A DNA stretch of 64,000 bases from Thermasporomyces composti (GTDB lineage Bacteria > Actinomycetota > Actinomycetes > Propionibacteriales > Actinopolymorphaceae), in the NCBI RefSeq assembly GCF_003386795.1, contig NZ_QTUC01000001.1:62001-126000 (forward strand). Reading direction: 5' to 3'. Positions 19,736 to 28,145 of the stretch are shown piece by piece. Every line of letters begins with the position of its first letter. Positions within the stretch are counted from its first letter, which is position 1. The position numbers were made by a program, and so were the translations under genes. Below the pieces are notes generated by a model. That model did not search any database. It was not told the origin of the DNA and saw only the letters and a program-made list of their open reading frames with translations.

Positions 19736-20700
19736 TGGGTGCCTTCCGTCCGCGCGTACCGAAGCTTGGTTCCTGAGTCAGGCGGCAGCGTGAGCTTGTC
19801 GACCGCCTCCGTCTCCAGACGTATATGGTGCACCGCGTGGAGGTTGCGCAGCCACTCGCCACCCGGGCTTTCGGCGAAGCGCGCCTCCAATGTCTTGGGG
19901 TCTCCGATCGCCTCCACCACGTAAGGGCGGGCGAGCGGGCGATAGTCCACGGTGATTGATCGGTCCGCGCCGCGGATCGCGGTCACCGAGGTGAGCCGCT
20001 CACCGTTGATCGCGATCGCCTCCGCGCCGGCCCACCAGAGGCCGTTGACAACCTGCTGGAGGTCGATGTCGAGGATGCGTCCGTCGGCGGCGGACGGGTC
20101 CGCCACGTCGTCGACGGGAGCGTCGTCGATCGTGATGCGCAGCCCTGGGCCCTCCACCCGGCTGGTACCGGCGTACAGGTCGAGGGTCGCCAGCCGGTCG
20201 CTCAAGTTCTGACCACTCTCGGTGCTGGCCAGCACCTCGTTCTGGAGGGCGGTGACCTCCTCCCGCAGTGCGTTCGCCCGCTCCCGCAGACTGTCGTTGA
20301 GCGCGGCCTCGGCCTTGATCCGCTCCAGCAGCTCCGCCTTCTCCTTCGCCACCGCGGGCGCGGCCTGCCGGGTCTGTGTCGCGGCGACGGTCAGGAGCAA
20401 GCCGAGCAACGCCAGGACCACGAGAGTGCCGCTCAGGCCGCGTCGGCTGCGTCCCTGGTTGGCACCCTTGCGGGCGGCAGCGGCGACGTAGCCGTCGTCG
20501 AGAGCGTGGGTGACCAGCTCTCGCATCAGGGACATGGAGTCGTCGCGGCGGAGCTCACCGACCGCCCCGGGCCACATGCCTGGCCGGACGACGGTCGAGC
20601 GCTGTCGCTGCGCCCCCGACGCCTCGCCCGACGGGCCCGACGCCTCGCCCGTCAGGCGTGGTGTGGGCGACTCCCCCTTCCCCTCGGCCATAGGGACCAT
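19732..20700 (-). CDS. DUF881 membrane-anchored protein (first copy)
   Basis: A 322-residue relative of the DUF881 protein at 18,599. It has a longer N-terminal cytoplasmic part with a 16-base repeated ASGPSGEASG motif, a membrane segment at ~90-110 (GTLVVLALLGLLLTVAATQ), a coiled coil (~118-165) and the DUF881 domain (GPGLRITIDDAPVDD, VVNGLWWAGAEAIAINGERL, YVVEAIGDPKTL). The start is uncertain. ATG codons at 20700 and three codons later, and another before SLMRELVTHALDDGY (residue ~55), are all possible, and none has a strong ribosome-binding site. It begins an operon with sbp, the second DUF881 gene and gcvH. Function unknown. Confidence 0.85.
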   Translation of the reverse strand: MVPMAEGKGESPTPRLTGEASGPSGEASGAQRQRSTVVRPGMWPGAVGELRRDDSMSLMRELVTHALDDGYVAAAARKGANQGRSRRGLSGTLVVLALLGLLLTVAATQTRQAAPAVAKEKAELLERIKAEAALNDSLRERANALREEVTALQNEVLASTESGQNLSDRLATLDLYAGTSRVEGPGLRITIDDAPVDDVADPSAADGRILDIDLQQVVNGLWWAGAEAIAINGERLTSVTAIRGADRSITVDYRPLARPYVVEAIGDPKTLEARFAESPGGEWLRNLHAVHHIRLETEAVDKLTLPPDSGTKLRYARTEGTQ

Positions 20701-20772
20701 CGTGTCATGTCGTCGGGCACGCGGTACCTCCGCGTCGCCAGGTGACGCGCCGCCTCTCGTCGGTGTCGGGTC

Positions 20773-23271
20773 TCACTGCCCAGCGCGGGTGACCAGGTCG
20801 GCCCATTGGTGCGCCAAGGCGGTCGCGCGCTCGGTCGTGGGGCCCTCGGCCCACACGCGTGTCACCGCCTCGGCTGGATCGGGCAGCACCAGAGTCCACG
20901 AGCCGTCGTTTTCCACCACTCGAACGCCGTCGGTGGTGTCGACGAAGCGGCCGTCGGCAGCCTCGAGAGCGGCCCGCATCACGGCGCCCTTGCTGGCCCA
21001 CGGCGTCGGTACCGCGAGCTGGACCAGGTGCGCGCGCGGGATCCGAGCGTTGATCTCGGACAAAGGCAGCCGGGTTCGCGCCACCAGGCCGACCAGCCGG
21101 ACGAAGGCGGCGAAGCCGTCGACGGCGTGGGAGAACTCGGGGACGACGAACCCACCCCGCCCGTCCCCAGCGAGCAGCAGCCCGTCGTGGGCGGCAGCGG
21201 TGGCGAGGGCGTCGGGGGCTGTACTGGTCCAGAAGACGTCGACACCGTGGAACCGTGCCACGCGCTCGGCGACCCGGGTGGTCGTCACGGGGACGGCGAC
21301 GTGCCCGCCGGCCGCCTCCGCCGCGACCAGGTCGACGAAGATCAACAGCGCGCGCTCGTCGGAGATGAGCGTGCCGGTCTCGTCGACCAGGGAGATCCGC
21401 TCACCCATGGGATCGAAGCGCACGCCGAGCGCCGCGCGGGAGGAGGCCACCAGCTCGGCGAGGTTGGCCATGGCGGTGCTGCGCTGCTCAAGCGTCTCGG
21501 TGGGACTGCGCTCATCGAGGCCGGCGTTGACCAGGTACGCGTCGATCTCGAGCCGCCCGAGCAGGTTGGGTAGCAGGAGCCCAGCCGTCCCGCGTCCGGC
21601 GTCGACGACGACCTTGAGGTGCGCGTCGGCCAAGCCCGAGGTGTCGAGGCTGTCGAGGAGGTCGCGGACGTAGCTCTCGGCGATCCGTGAGGGGAAGCCG
21701 AGGTCGCCGATCTCGCCGGGGAACGCGCGCCGGAACTCCTGTCGACCCAGCACCCGCTCCACCTTGCGTTGAGCGGCCAGCGACAGGTCGGCGCCACGCT
21801 CGTCGAGGAAGACCAGGTCGACCGAGTCGGGGCGGTTCGGTGTGGTCCGGATGAGCAAACCACCGTCGACGTTGCCGCGCGCCGCCTCCCACCGAGCGAC
21901 CGGACTCGGTGCTGCCTCCAGGTCGTACACATCGAGTGCGCTGGAGGTGAACGCCGCGATCGCGGCGCGTTTGAGTGCCCGAGCGGATCGGGAGGTGTCC
22001 CGAGCCGTGAGCACGGTCGCTCCCTTGCGCAGGGTCGTGGCGTAGGCACAGGCCAGTCGGACAACCAGCTCGGGGGTGATCTCGACGTTGACGATGCCGC
22101 TCACCCCGCGTGGGCCGAACAGCGCCCGGCGGCCCTGAGACTCCCAGATGACGCTCTGGTTGACGACTGCGCCCGCCTCGATGGTCTTGCTCGGATACAC
22201 CTTGATCTCGGGGTGGAGGACCGCCTCCTCCTCGATCACGCAGTCGTCGCCGACGACGGCCCCGTCATCGATGCGTGCGCCGCGCATGACGTCTGTGTTC
22301 TTGCCGACCACGCAGCCGCGCAGGTTGGCGTGCGGGCCGATGTAGGCGTTGTCGTGGACGACGGCCCGGTGCAGGAACGCCCCGCTGCGCACCACGACGT
22401 TGTCGCCGACGACGGTGTGATCGCGGAGCTCCGCCCCGCCCTCGACCTTGGCGTACGCGCCCACGTAGAGCGGGCCTTTGAGCACGGCGTCGGGGTCGAC
22501 CTCGGCTCCCTCGTTGACCCACACGCCTCGGGCGACCTCGAAGCCGTCGATGTCGATGTGGACCTTCCCGGCCAGGGCGTCGTGGTTGGCCTTGAGGTAG
22601 CTACGGTGGGTGCCGACGTCCTCCCAGTAGCCGTCCGCGACGTAGCCGAAGAGCGGGGCGCCAGCCTCCAACAGCCGCGGGAAGACGTCGCTGGACCAGT
22701 CGACGTTCTCCGCCTCGCCGACGGCGGCCAGGATCTCCGGCTCCATGACGTAGATGCCGGTGTTGACCGTGTCGGAGAAGACCTGGCCCCAGGTCGGCTT
22801 CTCGAGGAAACGCTCGATGCGGCCGTCCTCCCGCAGGATCGTGATGCCGAACTCCAGCGGGTCCGGTACGCGCGTCAGGCACACGGTCGCGAGCGCCTGG
22901 GAGCGTCGATGATGGTCGATGAGGGCGGTGAGGTCGATGTCGGTGAGCGCGTCGCCGGAGATGACCAGGAAGGTGTCGTCTGACAGCGCCGCCGCGGCGT
23001 TCTTCACGCTCCCCGCCGTGCCGAGGGGCTTCTCCTCGGTCGCGTAGGTGATCTCCATGCCGAGGTCCTCACCGTCGCCGAAGTACGACCGCACCATCGA
23101 CCCGAGGAAGTGGACGGTGACGACGGTCTGGGTGAGGTGGTGACGGCGCAGCAGCCGCAGGACGTGCTCCATGATCGGCCGGTTGACCACCGGAAGGAGT
23201 GGCTTGGGCATGCTCGTGGTCATCGGACGCAGGCGGGTGCCCTCACCGCCAGCCATCACGACGGCTTTCAT
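20773..23271 (-). CDS. NDP-sugar pyrophosphorylase fused to a degenerate phosphohexomutase
   Basis: An 832-residue fusion. Residues 1-~235 are a nucleotidyltransferase ([56 protein letters not shown]) of the mannose-1-phosphate guanylyltransferase type. Residues ~250-370 are left-handed beta-helix repeats. From ~375 the fold is that of an alpha-phosphohexomutase ([15 protein letters not shown]), but its catalytic loops are altered. The phosphoserine loop TASHNP reads RTTPNRP at 475-481. The metal loop DGDxDR reads DPMGER at 620-625. The sugar loop GExSGH reads GDGRGG, and the C-terminal SGTEP loop is not recognisable. So the mutase half is probably inactive or regulatory. The ATG at 23271 matches the start of the first domain. 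Confidence 0.88.
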   Translation of the reverse strand: MKAVVMAGGEGTRLRPMTTSMPKPLLPVVNRPIMEHVLRLLRRHHLTQTVVTVHFLGSMVRSYFGDGEDLGMEITYATEEKPLGTAGSVKNAAAALSDDTFLVISGDALTDIDLTALIDHHRRSQALATVCLTRVPDPLEFGITILREDGRIERFLEKPTWGQVFSDTVNTGIYVMEPEILAAVGEAENVDWSSDVFPRLLEAGAPLFGYVADGYWEDVGTHRSYLKANHDALAGKVHIDIDGFEVARGVWVNEGAEVDPDAVLKGPLYVGAYAKVEGGAELRDHTVVGDNVVVRSGAFLHRAVVHDNAYIGPHANLRGCVVGKNTDVMRGARIDDGAVVGDDCVIEEEAVLHPEIKVYPSKTIEAGAVVNQSVIWESQGRRALFGPRGVSGIVNVEITPELVVRLACAYATTLRKGATVLTARDTSRSARALKRAAIAAFTSSALDVYDLEAAPSPVARWEAARGNVDGGLLIRTTPNRPDSVDLVFLDERGADLSLAAQRKVERVLGRQEFRRAFPGEIGDLGFPSRIAESYVRDLLDSLDTSGLADAHLKVVVDAGRGTAGLLLPNLLGRLEIDAYLVNAGLDERSPTETLEQRSTAMANLAELVASSRAALGVRFDPMGERISLVDETGTLISDERALLIFVDLVAAEAAGGHVAVPVTTTRVAERVARFHGVDVFWTSTAPDALATAAAHDGLLLAGDGRGGFVVPEFSHAVDGFAAFVRLVGLVARTRLPLSEINARIPRAHLVQLAVPTPWASKGAVMRAALEAADGRFVDTTDGVRVVENDGSWTLVLPDPAEAVTRVWAEGPTTERATALAHQWADLVTRAGQ

Positions 23272-23318
23272 GCCCCCTCCTTCGCGGTCCTCTGCCGACC
23301 AGCTGATCGGCTGTGGTG

Positions 23319-23942
23319 TCAGGTACGCAGCCGGTCCCCCTCGACGGTCGGTGGCGTCGGCGTCCCGCGTCGGAGGAGCTCGCGCGCCTGTGCGAGGTAG
23401 AGGATCCCCGCCCACCAGTACAGACCCACGCCCCAGATGGCGAACGCCCAGCCCGCCACCTTGGCGGCCAGGGGAAAGCCTCCCTCGCCGTGGCCGAGGA
23501 AGAGCAGGGGGAACGCGTAGAGCAGGCAGAACGTCGCCGCCTTCCCGAGGAAGTGCACCGGCAGGGGGCCGTACCCGTGGCGCCGGAGCACGAGGATCTG
23601 AATGCCGAGGACCACCTCACGCGAGACGATGAGGAGGACCAGCCACACCGGGACGATGCCCCGCAGGAGCAGCCCGGCGAGGACGGCCAGGATGTAGAGG
23701 CGGTCGGCGAGCGGGTCGAGCAGCTTGCCCAGCGTGCTGACCTGCCCCAGACGGCGAGCGAGCTGGCCGTCGAACCAGTCGGTCAGACCCGACACGGCAA
23801 GGACCACGACCGCCCACCCGTCAGCTCGCGGACCGAGCACGAGCCACAAAAACAACGGAACGCCAGCGAGCCGGACGAAACTCAACACGTTGGGCAGCGT
23901 GAAGATTCGCTCGCCAGAGTACGTTTCGACCCGCCCCGCCAC
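23319..23942 (-). CDS. CDP-alcohol phosphatidyltransferase (PgsA-like)
   Basis: A 207-residue integral membrane enzyme joining a CDP-diacylglycerol phosphatidyl group to an alcohol. The full signature D-x2-DG-x2-AR-x8-G-x3-D-x3-D is present as [20 protein letters not shown] followed by LDPLADR. Five or six hydrophobic segments follow. Whether the acceptor is glycerol-3-phosphate, inositol phosphate or another alcohol cannot be read from the sequence. The corresponding mycobacterial gene is annotated pgsA2. The GTG at 23942 is chosen because AGGGGG lies six bases before it and the residues that follow ([20 protein letters not shown]) match family N-termini. It ends 48 bases before the pyrophosphorylase start. 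Confidence 0.9.
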   Translation of the reverse strand: MAGRVETYSGERIFTLPNVLSFVRLAGVPLFLWLVLGPRADGWAVVVLAVSGLTDWFDGQLARRLGQVSTLGKLLDPLADRLYILAVLAGLLLRGIVPVWLVLLIVSREVVLGIQILVLRRHGYGPLPVHFLGKAATFCLLYAFPLLFLGHGEGGFPLAAKVAGWAFAIWGVGLYWWAGILYLAQARELLRRGTPTPPTVEGDRLRT

Positions 23943-24016
23943 CTGCTTCCCCCTCCGCAGCACCACGATGGGCCTGCCGGAAACCCTAGTACCTGGCCGC
24001 CGGCCTGGCCTCCCGG

Positions 24017-26194
24017 TCACGGCGCACCGGCGGCCGGGCCGTCGTGGCCGGATGAATCTCGCGTTTCGTCGGACGGCGACCTGGTGACGAGTTCGCCGAG
24101 ACGTGCCCGCCACTTCTCGTCACCACCCACGGTCACCAACCGCTGCGTCGCTCGCGTGAGGGCGACGTAAAGGGTTCGGGTACCGACGGGGCTCTCACGG
24201 GCGATCGCCTCCGGCTCGACGACGACGGCGGCGTCGAACTCCAGACCCTTGCTCGCCCGGGCGGTCGTCACGACCACGCGATCATCGGCGGCGAGGCCGT
24301 CCAACCACGACGTGGCCTCGGCTTGCCGCGCTGTGGGCAGGATCACCCCGACAGTTCCCTCCACCTCCTCCAGCATGCGCGCGACCGCGTCGCGCAGCGT
24401 GTCGGCGAGCGGCTCGCCATCCAGGTGGGTGGGGTGGACTCCGGTGGTTCGGACCGCTCGGGGAAGGGGCGCGTCAGAGTCCACCGCCCGGATCACGTCG
24501 GCAGCGAGCGCGAAGATCTCGGCGGAGTTGCGGTAGTTGGTGGTCAGCTGGTACTCGCGGCGCGGACGGTCGCCGAGGGCCGCGTCGCGGGCGCGGGCGG
24601 CCTCCGCGGGGTCCGGCCACGCGCTCTGCGCCGGGTCGCCCACGATCGTCCAGCTCGCGTAGCGGCCCCGTCGTCCGAGCATCCTCCACTGCATGGGAGA
24701 CAGGTCCTGCGCCTCGTCGACCAGGACGTGGGCATAACCATCCGCCTCCCGCGCCGGGGCGGCGTCAGCGTTGACGTCGCCGATGCGCACGTCGTCGGTG
24801 TCGTCCGGGTCCTGTGGTCGAGGAGGCTCGGGTGGCTCACCGAGCAGCCAGGCGAGCTCGTCCAGGAGGGGAACGTCCTCCACCGACCACTCGTCCGTGG
24901 TGGACCACGAGCGGGCGAGCGCATCGATCTCGTCTGGCCGGAGCACACCGTCGGCCGCGCGAGCCAGCCGGTCCGGATCAGCGAGCCAGGCCAGCACCTC
25001 CTCCGGGCGCAGGACTGGCCACCAGGCCTGGACGAAGCTCCAGAACGCGTCCCGGGAGGTGACGTCAGCGATGAAGTCCTCCCGTGGAACACCGGCTTCC
25101 TCCCCGACCTTGCGCCACAGGGCGGCGACCAACGCGCGCGCCGCGTCGGTTCGCGCGCGGTTGTACCGGTTGCGCCGCACCACCGCTCGACGGGCGGCGG
25201 CGAGCTCGTCGGCGTCCAGCCGTAGTTGACGTCCGGCACCGTACAGGCGCAGCTCGCGAGGGACGCCCGGCGCCGCCTCGCGCACGGCCCGCGAGAGCAC
25301 CCGCCGCATGCGCAAGGAACCCTTGACAACAGCGACGTCGTAGGGGTCGGACCGGGTGGCCACGATGCCGTCGACGATCTCACCGACGGAGCGCAAGGTG
25401 GCGTCGTGCTCGCCGAGCGACGGCAGGACCCGTTCGATGTAGGTCATGAACACCGGCGATGGGCCGACGACAAGGACACCACCGCCCTGCAGACGTCGGC
25501 GCTCGGTGTAGAGGAGGTAGGCGGCTCGGTGCAGCGCGACGACGGTCTTGCCCGTCCCGGGCCCTCCGCTGATGATCGTCACTCCCGAGGAGGGAGCACG
25601 GATGATCGTGTCCTGCTCCCGCTGGATAGTGGCCACGATGTCCCGCATGCGCCGGCCACGGGCCGCGGTGAGCGCGGCGATCAACGCTCCGTCACCGACC
25701 ACGTGCATGTGAGGCGGCGCGGCCTGAGGGTCGAGCAGATCGTCCTCGATGCCGACCACTCGCTGACCGTGGCAGCGCAAGACGCGGCGGCGCACGACGC
25801 CCATCGGCTCCACCGCCGTCGCCTGGTAGAAGGTCGCCGCCGCCGGAGCCCGCCAGTCGATCACGAGCGGCTCGTGTTCGGCGTCTCGGACTCCGATCCG
25901 CCCCACGTAGCGCACCTCGCCGTCCCGCTGGTCGAGTCGCCCGAAGACGAGCCCTTCCCGCTGGGCCTCCAGCACGGCCAACCGTCGGACGGCGTGATCG
26001 ACGAGCGCATCTCGCTCGAACAGGCTGCGGTAGTCGTCCTCCTTGATCTCCCCGGTGTAGTCCAACAAGCCCCGCGCGTGTCCGTCGCGACGGACCTCCG
26101 CTACCCGCTCCACCATCTCGTCCAGACGCGTGTAGACGCGGTCCACGTACTCCTGCTCGCGACGGATCTCCTGCTCGATTGTGGTGGGCTCCAC
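24017..26194 (-). CDS. helD: HelD-type UvrD-like helicase, RNA polymerase-associated
   Basis: A 725-residue superfamily 1 helicase-like ATPase. An N-terminal coiled coil (EQEIRREQEYVDRVYTRLDEMVERV) precedes LVIDWRAPAAATFYQAT, a hallmark of HelD. Walker A is GGPGTGKT at ~210-217. Walker B is VLVDEAQDLSPMQWRML, later motifs include VGDPAQSAW and TTNYRNS, and the C-terminal motif is VVTTARASKGLEFDAAV plus YVALTRATQRLV. Actinobacterial HelD removes RNA polymerase from DNA, and some members give rifampicin tolerance. A GTG at 26194 follows AGGGGGA. The frame is open to a TTG 14 codons upstream. It is divergent from the small membrane protein at 26353. Confidence 0.9.
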   Translation of the reverse strand: MEPTTIEQEIRREQEYVDRVYTRLDEMVERVAEVRRDGHARGLLDYTGEIKEDDYRSLFERDALVDHAVRRLAVLEAQREGLVFGRLDQRDGEVRYVGRIGVRDAEHEPLVIDWRAPAAATFYQATAVEPMGVVRRRVLRCHGQRVVGIEDDLLDPQAAPPHMHVVGDGALIAALTAARGRRMRDIVATIQREQDTIIRAPSSGVTIISGGPGTGKTVVALHRAAYLLYTERRRLQGGGVLVVGPSPVFMTYIERVLPSLGEHDATLRSVGEIVDGIVATRSDPYDVAVVKGSLRMRRVLSRAVREAAPGVPRELRLYGAGRQLRLDADELAAARRAVVRRNRYNRARTDAARALVAALWRKVGEEAGVPREDFIADVTSRDAFWSFVQAWWPVLRPEEVLAWLADPDRLARAADGVLRPDEIDALARSWSTTDEWSVEDVPLLDELAWLLGEPPEPPRPQDPDDTDDVRIGDVNADAAPAREADGYAHVLVDEAQDLSPMQWRMLGRRGRYASWTIVGDPAQSAWPDPAEAARARDAALGDRPRREYQLTTNYRNSAEIFALAADVIRAVDSDAPLPRAVRTTGVHPTHLDGEPLADTLRDAVARMLEEVEGTVGVILPTARQAEATSWLDGLAADDRVVVTTARASKGLEFDAAVVVEPEAIARESPVGTRTLYVALTRATQRLVTVGGDEKWRARLGELVTRSPSDETRDSSGHDGPAAGAP

Positions 26195-26352
26195 GGATCC
26201 CCCTGTCGCATGACCGGCCTTGGGCGCGGTCGACAATCAGGCAATCGGGAAAGTCTAGTCCGCGGTGGCGGACACCGAGGACGCCCAGATCTGCGAGATT
26301 GGAAGCGACCTACGGGTGCCGTCGTGGGCTCAAGCGTGCGAGGATCGGTCCT

Positions 26353-26736
26353 GTGATCGCCATCGCCGTACGCGTCATCATCAACGCGCTCGCCTTGTGG
26401 GCGGCCACGCTGGTGCCGGGGATCGAGCTCGGTGCCGGCACCACCACCCAACGGATCGGCACCTTGCTCGCGGTCGCCGTGATCTTCGGGATCGTCAACG
26501 CCGTCCTCAAGCCGATCATCAAGGTGATCGGCTGCGGCCTGTACATCCTGACGCTGGGGCTGATCTCCCTCGTCGTCAACGCGCTGCTGTTCCTGCTCGT
26601 GGGATGGCTCGCCAACCAGCTCGGGCTCGCGTTCACCGTCGACGGGTTCTGGGCTGGCTTCTGGGGTGCGCTCGTCGTCGCGATCGTGAGCTTCGTGTTG
26701 AGCCTGGTCGTTCCGGACAAGTACGACAAGCGCTGA
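26353..26736 (+). CDS. Four-helix membrane protein of the phage-holin-4_2-like family
   Basis: A 127-residue membrane protein with four hydrophobic segments (IAVRVIINALALWAATLV, IGTLLAVAVIFGIVNAVL, GLYILTLGLISLVVNALLFLLV, AGFWGALVVAIVSFVLSLVV) and a basic C-terminus. It matches the widespread family called phage holin 4_2/YvlD-like, usually a chromosomal housekeeping membrane protein of unknown role and not evidence for a prophage here. The GTG at 26353 starts directly before the first helix. It sits in the short divergent gap from helD. Confidence 0.85.
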   Translation: MIAIAVRVIINALALWAATLVPGIELGAGTTTQRIGTLLAVAVIFGIVNAVLKPIIKVIGCGLYILTLGLISLVVNALLFLLVGWLANQLGLAFTVDGFWAGFWGALVVAIVSFVLSLVVPDKYDKR

Positions 26737-26771
26737 CGCGCGGAAGCAACGCTCTCCGTGGCCTCGTGCGG

Positions 26772-26801
26772 GGCCTTGTGAGGGACGGCCTTGTGAGGGA
26801 C
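26772..26801. repeat. Perfect 15-bp tandem duplication
   Basis: GGCCTTGTGAGGGAC is repeated exactly at 26772-26786 and 26787-26801 in the non-coding gap after the membrane protein gene. The rest of the gap (26737-26905) shows no gene. Confidence 0.9.
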
Positions 26802-26905
26802 ACAGCGTCGGTCGCCGCGACCCGGCGCCACGTCGTCACGCACCGCCACGACTGACCGGCTGTCACCGCCCACCCGAGCCATCGAGACGCCAATCGCACT
26901 AACAT

Positions 26906-26921
26906 TCGAACATAGGTTCGA
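26906..26921. promoter_or_regulatory. Perfect LexA (SOS) box
   Basis: TCGAAC-ATAG-GTTCGA is an exact 6-4-6 inverted repeat identical to the Gram-positive/mycobacterial LexA consensus TCGAAC-N4-GTTCGA. It lies 41 bases before the GTG of the small gene at 26963, where it would overlap the promoter. The context is right for SOS repression of that gene. Confidence 0.85.
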
Positions 26922-26962
26922 CCTGTTCCCCTGCCCTAAGACCGACCAGGAGGACAGGCAAC

Positions 26963-27313
26963 GTGATCGATCGTTTCGCAGTGCGCAAGAGCTCGCAGGG
27001 CTTCGGAGTATGGGACGCCGCCGTCAACGGCTGGCACAGCCGCCAGGACCTGTCCGAGGCCGAAGCGACCGCGTTGGCGCGTTCGATGAACGCGGGCCAC
27101 ACCCCACGCGAGGCGCGGACCGGGTCTCGAAGAGTCTCCCCAGCCAAGCCTGTCCTGGTGCTCGTCGACGGTCGCTGGTGGCCGGGACGACTCGACTGGT
27201 GGGTTCGCGAGACCGACGGATGGTACGGCCGAGTCACGCTCGACGACACCGGGGCCAGAAGCTGGTACCCCGCCGCAACACTGCGCCCGGCCAACCCTGC
27301 GCGCTCGTCGTGA
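26963..27313 (+). CDS. Uncharacterised 116-residue protein, probably SOS-regulated
   Basis: I do not recognise a named family with a function. The first ~45 residues (MIDRFAVRKSSQGFGVWDAA, then WHSRQDLSEAEATALARSMNAG) resemble an N-terminal module seen in small actinobacterial hypothetical proteins: a short beta-hairpin with a helix. Residues ~62-110 are Trp-rich and strand-like (VLVLVDGRWWPGRLDWWVRE, GWYGRVTLDD, WYPAATLRP), as expected for an SH3/Tudor-like barrel. A basic linker joins the parts. There is no signal peptide or membrane segment. CAGGAGGA lies eight bases before the GTG. The perfect LexA box just upstream implies induction by DNA damage. It is convergent with the inositol-phosphatase-like gene, with 31 bases between stops. 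Confidence 0.8.
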   Translation: MIDRFAVRKSSQGFGVWDAAVNGWHSRQDLSEAEATALARSMNAGHTPREARTGSRRVSPAKPVLVLVDGRWWPGRLDWWVRETDGWYGRVTLDDTGARSWYPAATLRPANPARSS

Positions 27314-27344
27314 CGCGCGCACGTCGTGAGACGCCAGGTGGCGC

Positions 27345-28145
27345 TCAATCCTCCTCGGGCCCAGACCCGGGAGGCAAGGTCCATGCCCTCCACAAGACGT
27401 CACTGACACCTGGCGCGGAAACCAAGATGCCGCCGGAGTGCGGGAACCATGCCGGCTTGCCGTCCTCTCCCAGCACCACCGCGCCAGCACGCGAGGCGAT
27501 GAGCATGGCCGCGAGCACATCGATCGGACTGAACTCACCGATCACCCCGCCAACCGCTCGGCCAGCGCCGACACTGACCAGAGACAGCGCCGACGAGCCC
27601 ATGATCCGCACAGTGCAGTGCATGTCGGCCAGCCGCCGCAGCATCGTCGGCATGCCCGGCCAAGGTCGGTGCGCCGCCCACTCGCTCACCACGATCTCGC
27701 CGGAGAGACTGGTCGCGTCTCGGCACTTGATCGGGACTCCGTTCCGCAACGCCGGCCCGTCCCGAACGGCGCTGAACACCTCGCCGTGGAAGGGGTCGGC
27801 CACGACGCCGAGAACCGGGCCGTCCGCGTCCGCCAGGGCCAAGCTGAACGAGCACCACGGCAACCCGCTGGCGTAGTTCGTCGTGCCGTCCACGGGATCG
27901 ACGTACCACGTCAGCCCGTCGGTACTGGGGCGACCGCCGTACTCCTCTCCCACGACGGGGTAAGGGAAGCGCTCGGTGAGCACCTGGCGTACCCGGCGCT
28001 CGATCTCCCGGTCGGTCTCCGTCACCAGGTCCGCCGCGTGGGCCTTGGAGGTCACAGCCAGCGGCCGAGCGCCAGTGATCCGCCAGCTCGCCCACTCGGC
28101 GAGCTCCAACGCCGTCGCGAGCTCGTCTGGGAAGTCCCGCATCAC
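27345..28145 (-). CDS. Inositol monophosphatase-family phosphatase
   Basis: A 266-residue Mg-dependent phosphatase of the IMPase/CysQ/FBPase fold. Metal motifs are GEEYGG (~residue 67), [12 protein letters not shown] (~82-93) and a C-terminal [17 protein letters not shown] in place of the usual WDxAAG, with the metal-binding Asp retained. In actinobacteria relatives act on inositol phosphates, fructose-1,6-bisphosphate, histidinol phosphate or PAP. The sequence alone does not choose. A GTG start at 28145 overlaps the uvrB stop, and an ATG is the very next codon. The close coupling to uvrB suggests co-transcription without proving a repair role. Confidence 0.88.
   Translation of the reverse strand: MMRDFPDELATALELAEWASWRITGARPLAVTSKAHAADLVTETDREIERRVRQVLTERFPYPVVGEEYGGRPSTDGLTWYVDPVDGTTNYASGLPWCSFSLALADADGPVLGVVADPFHGEVFSAVRDGPALRNGVPIKCRDATSLSGEIVVSEWAAHRPWPGMPTMLRRLADMHCTVRIMGSSALSLVSVGAGRAVGGVIGEFSPIDVLAAMLIASRAGAVVLGEDGKPAWFPHSGGILVSAPGVSDVLWRAWTLPPGSGPEED

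Noticed and set aside
26353-26736. Prophage remnant based on the holin-like protein
   Set aside because: The family name is misleading. Members are widespread chromosomal membrane proteins, and no other phage gene is present.
27345-28145. Inactive inositol phosphatase because the WDxAAG motif reads IDVLAA
   Set aside because: The metal-binding Asp and the other two metal motifs are intact. Only the Trp is replaced, which does not by itself imply loss of activity.
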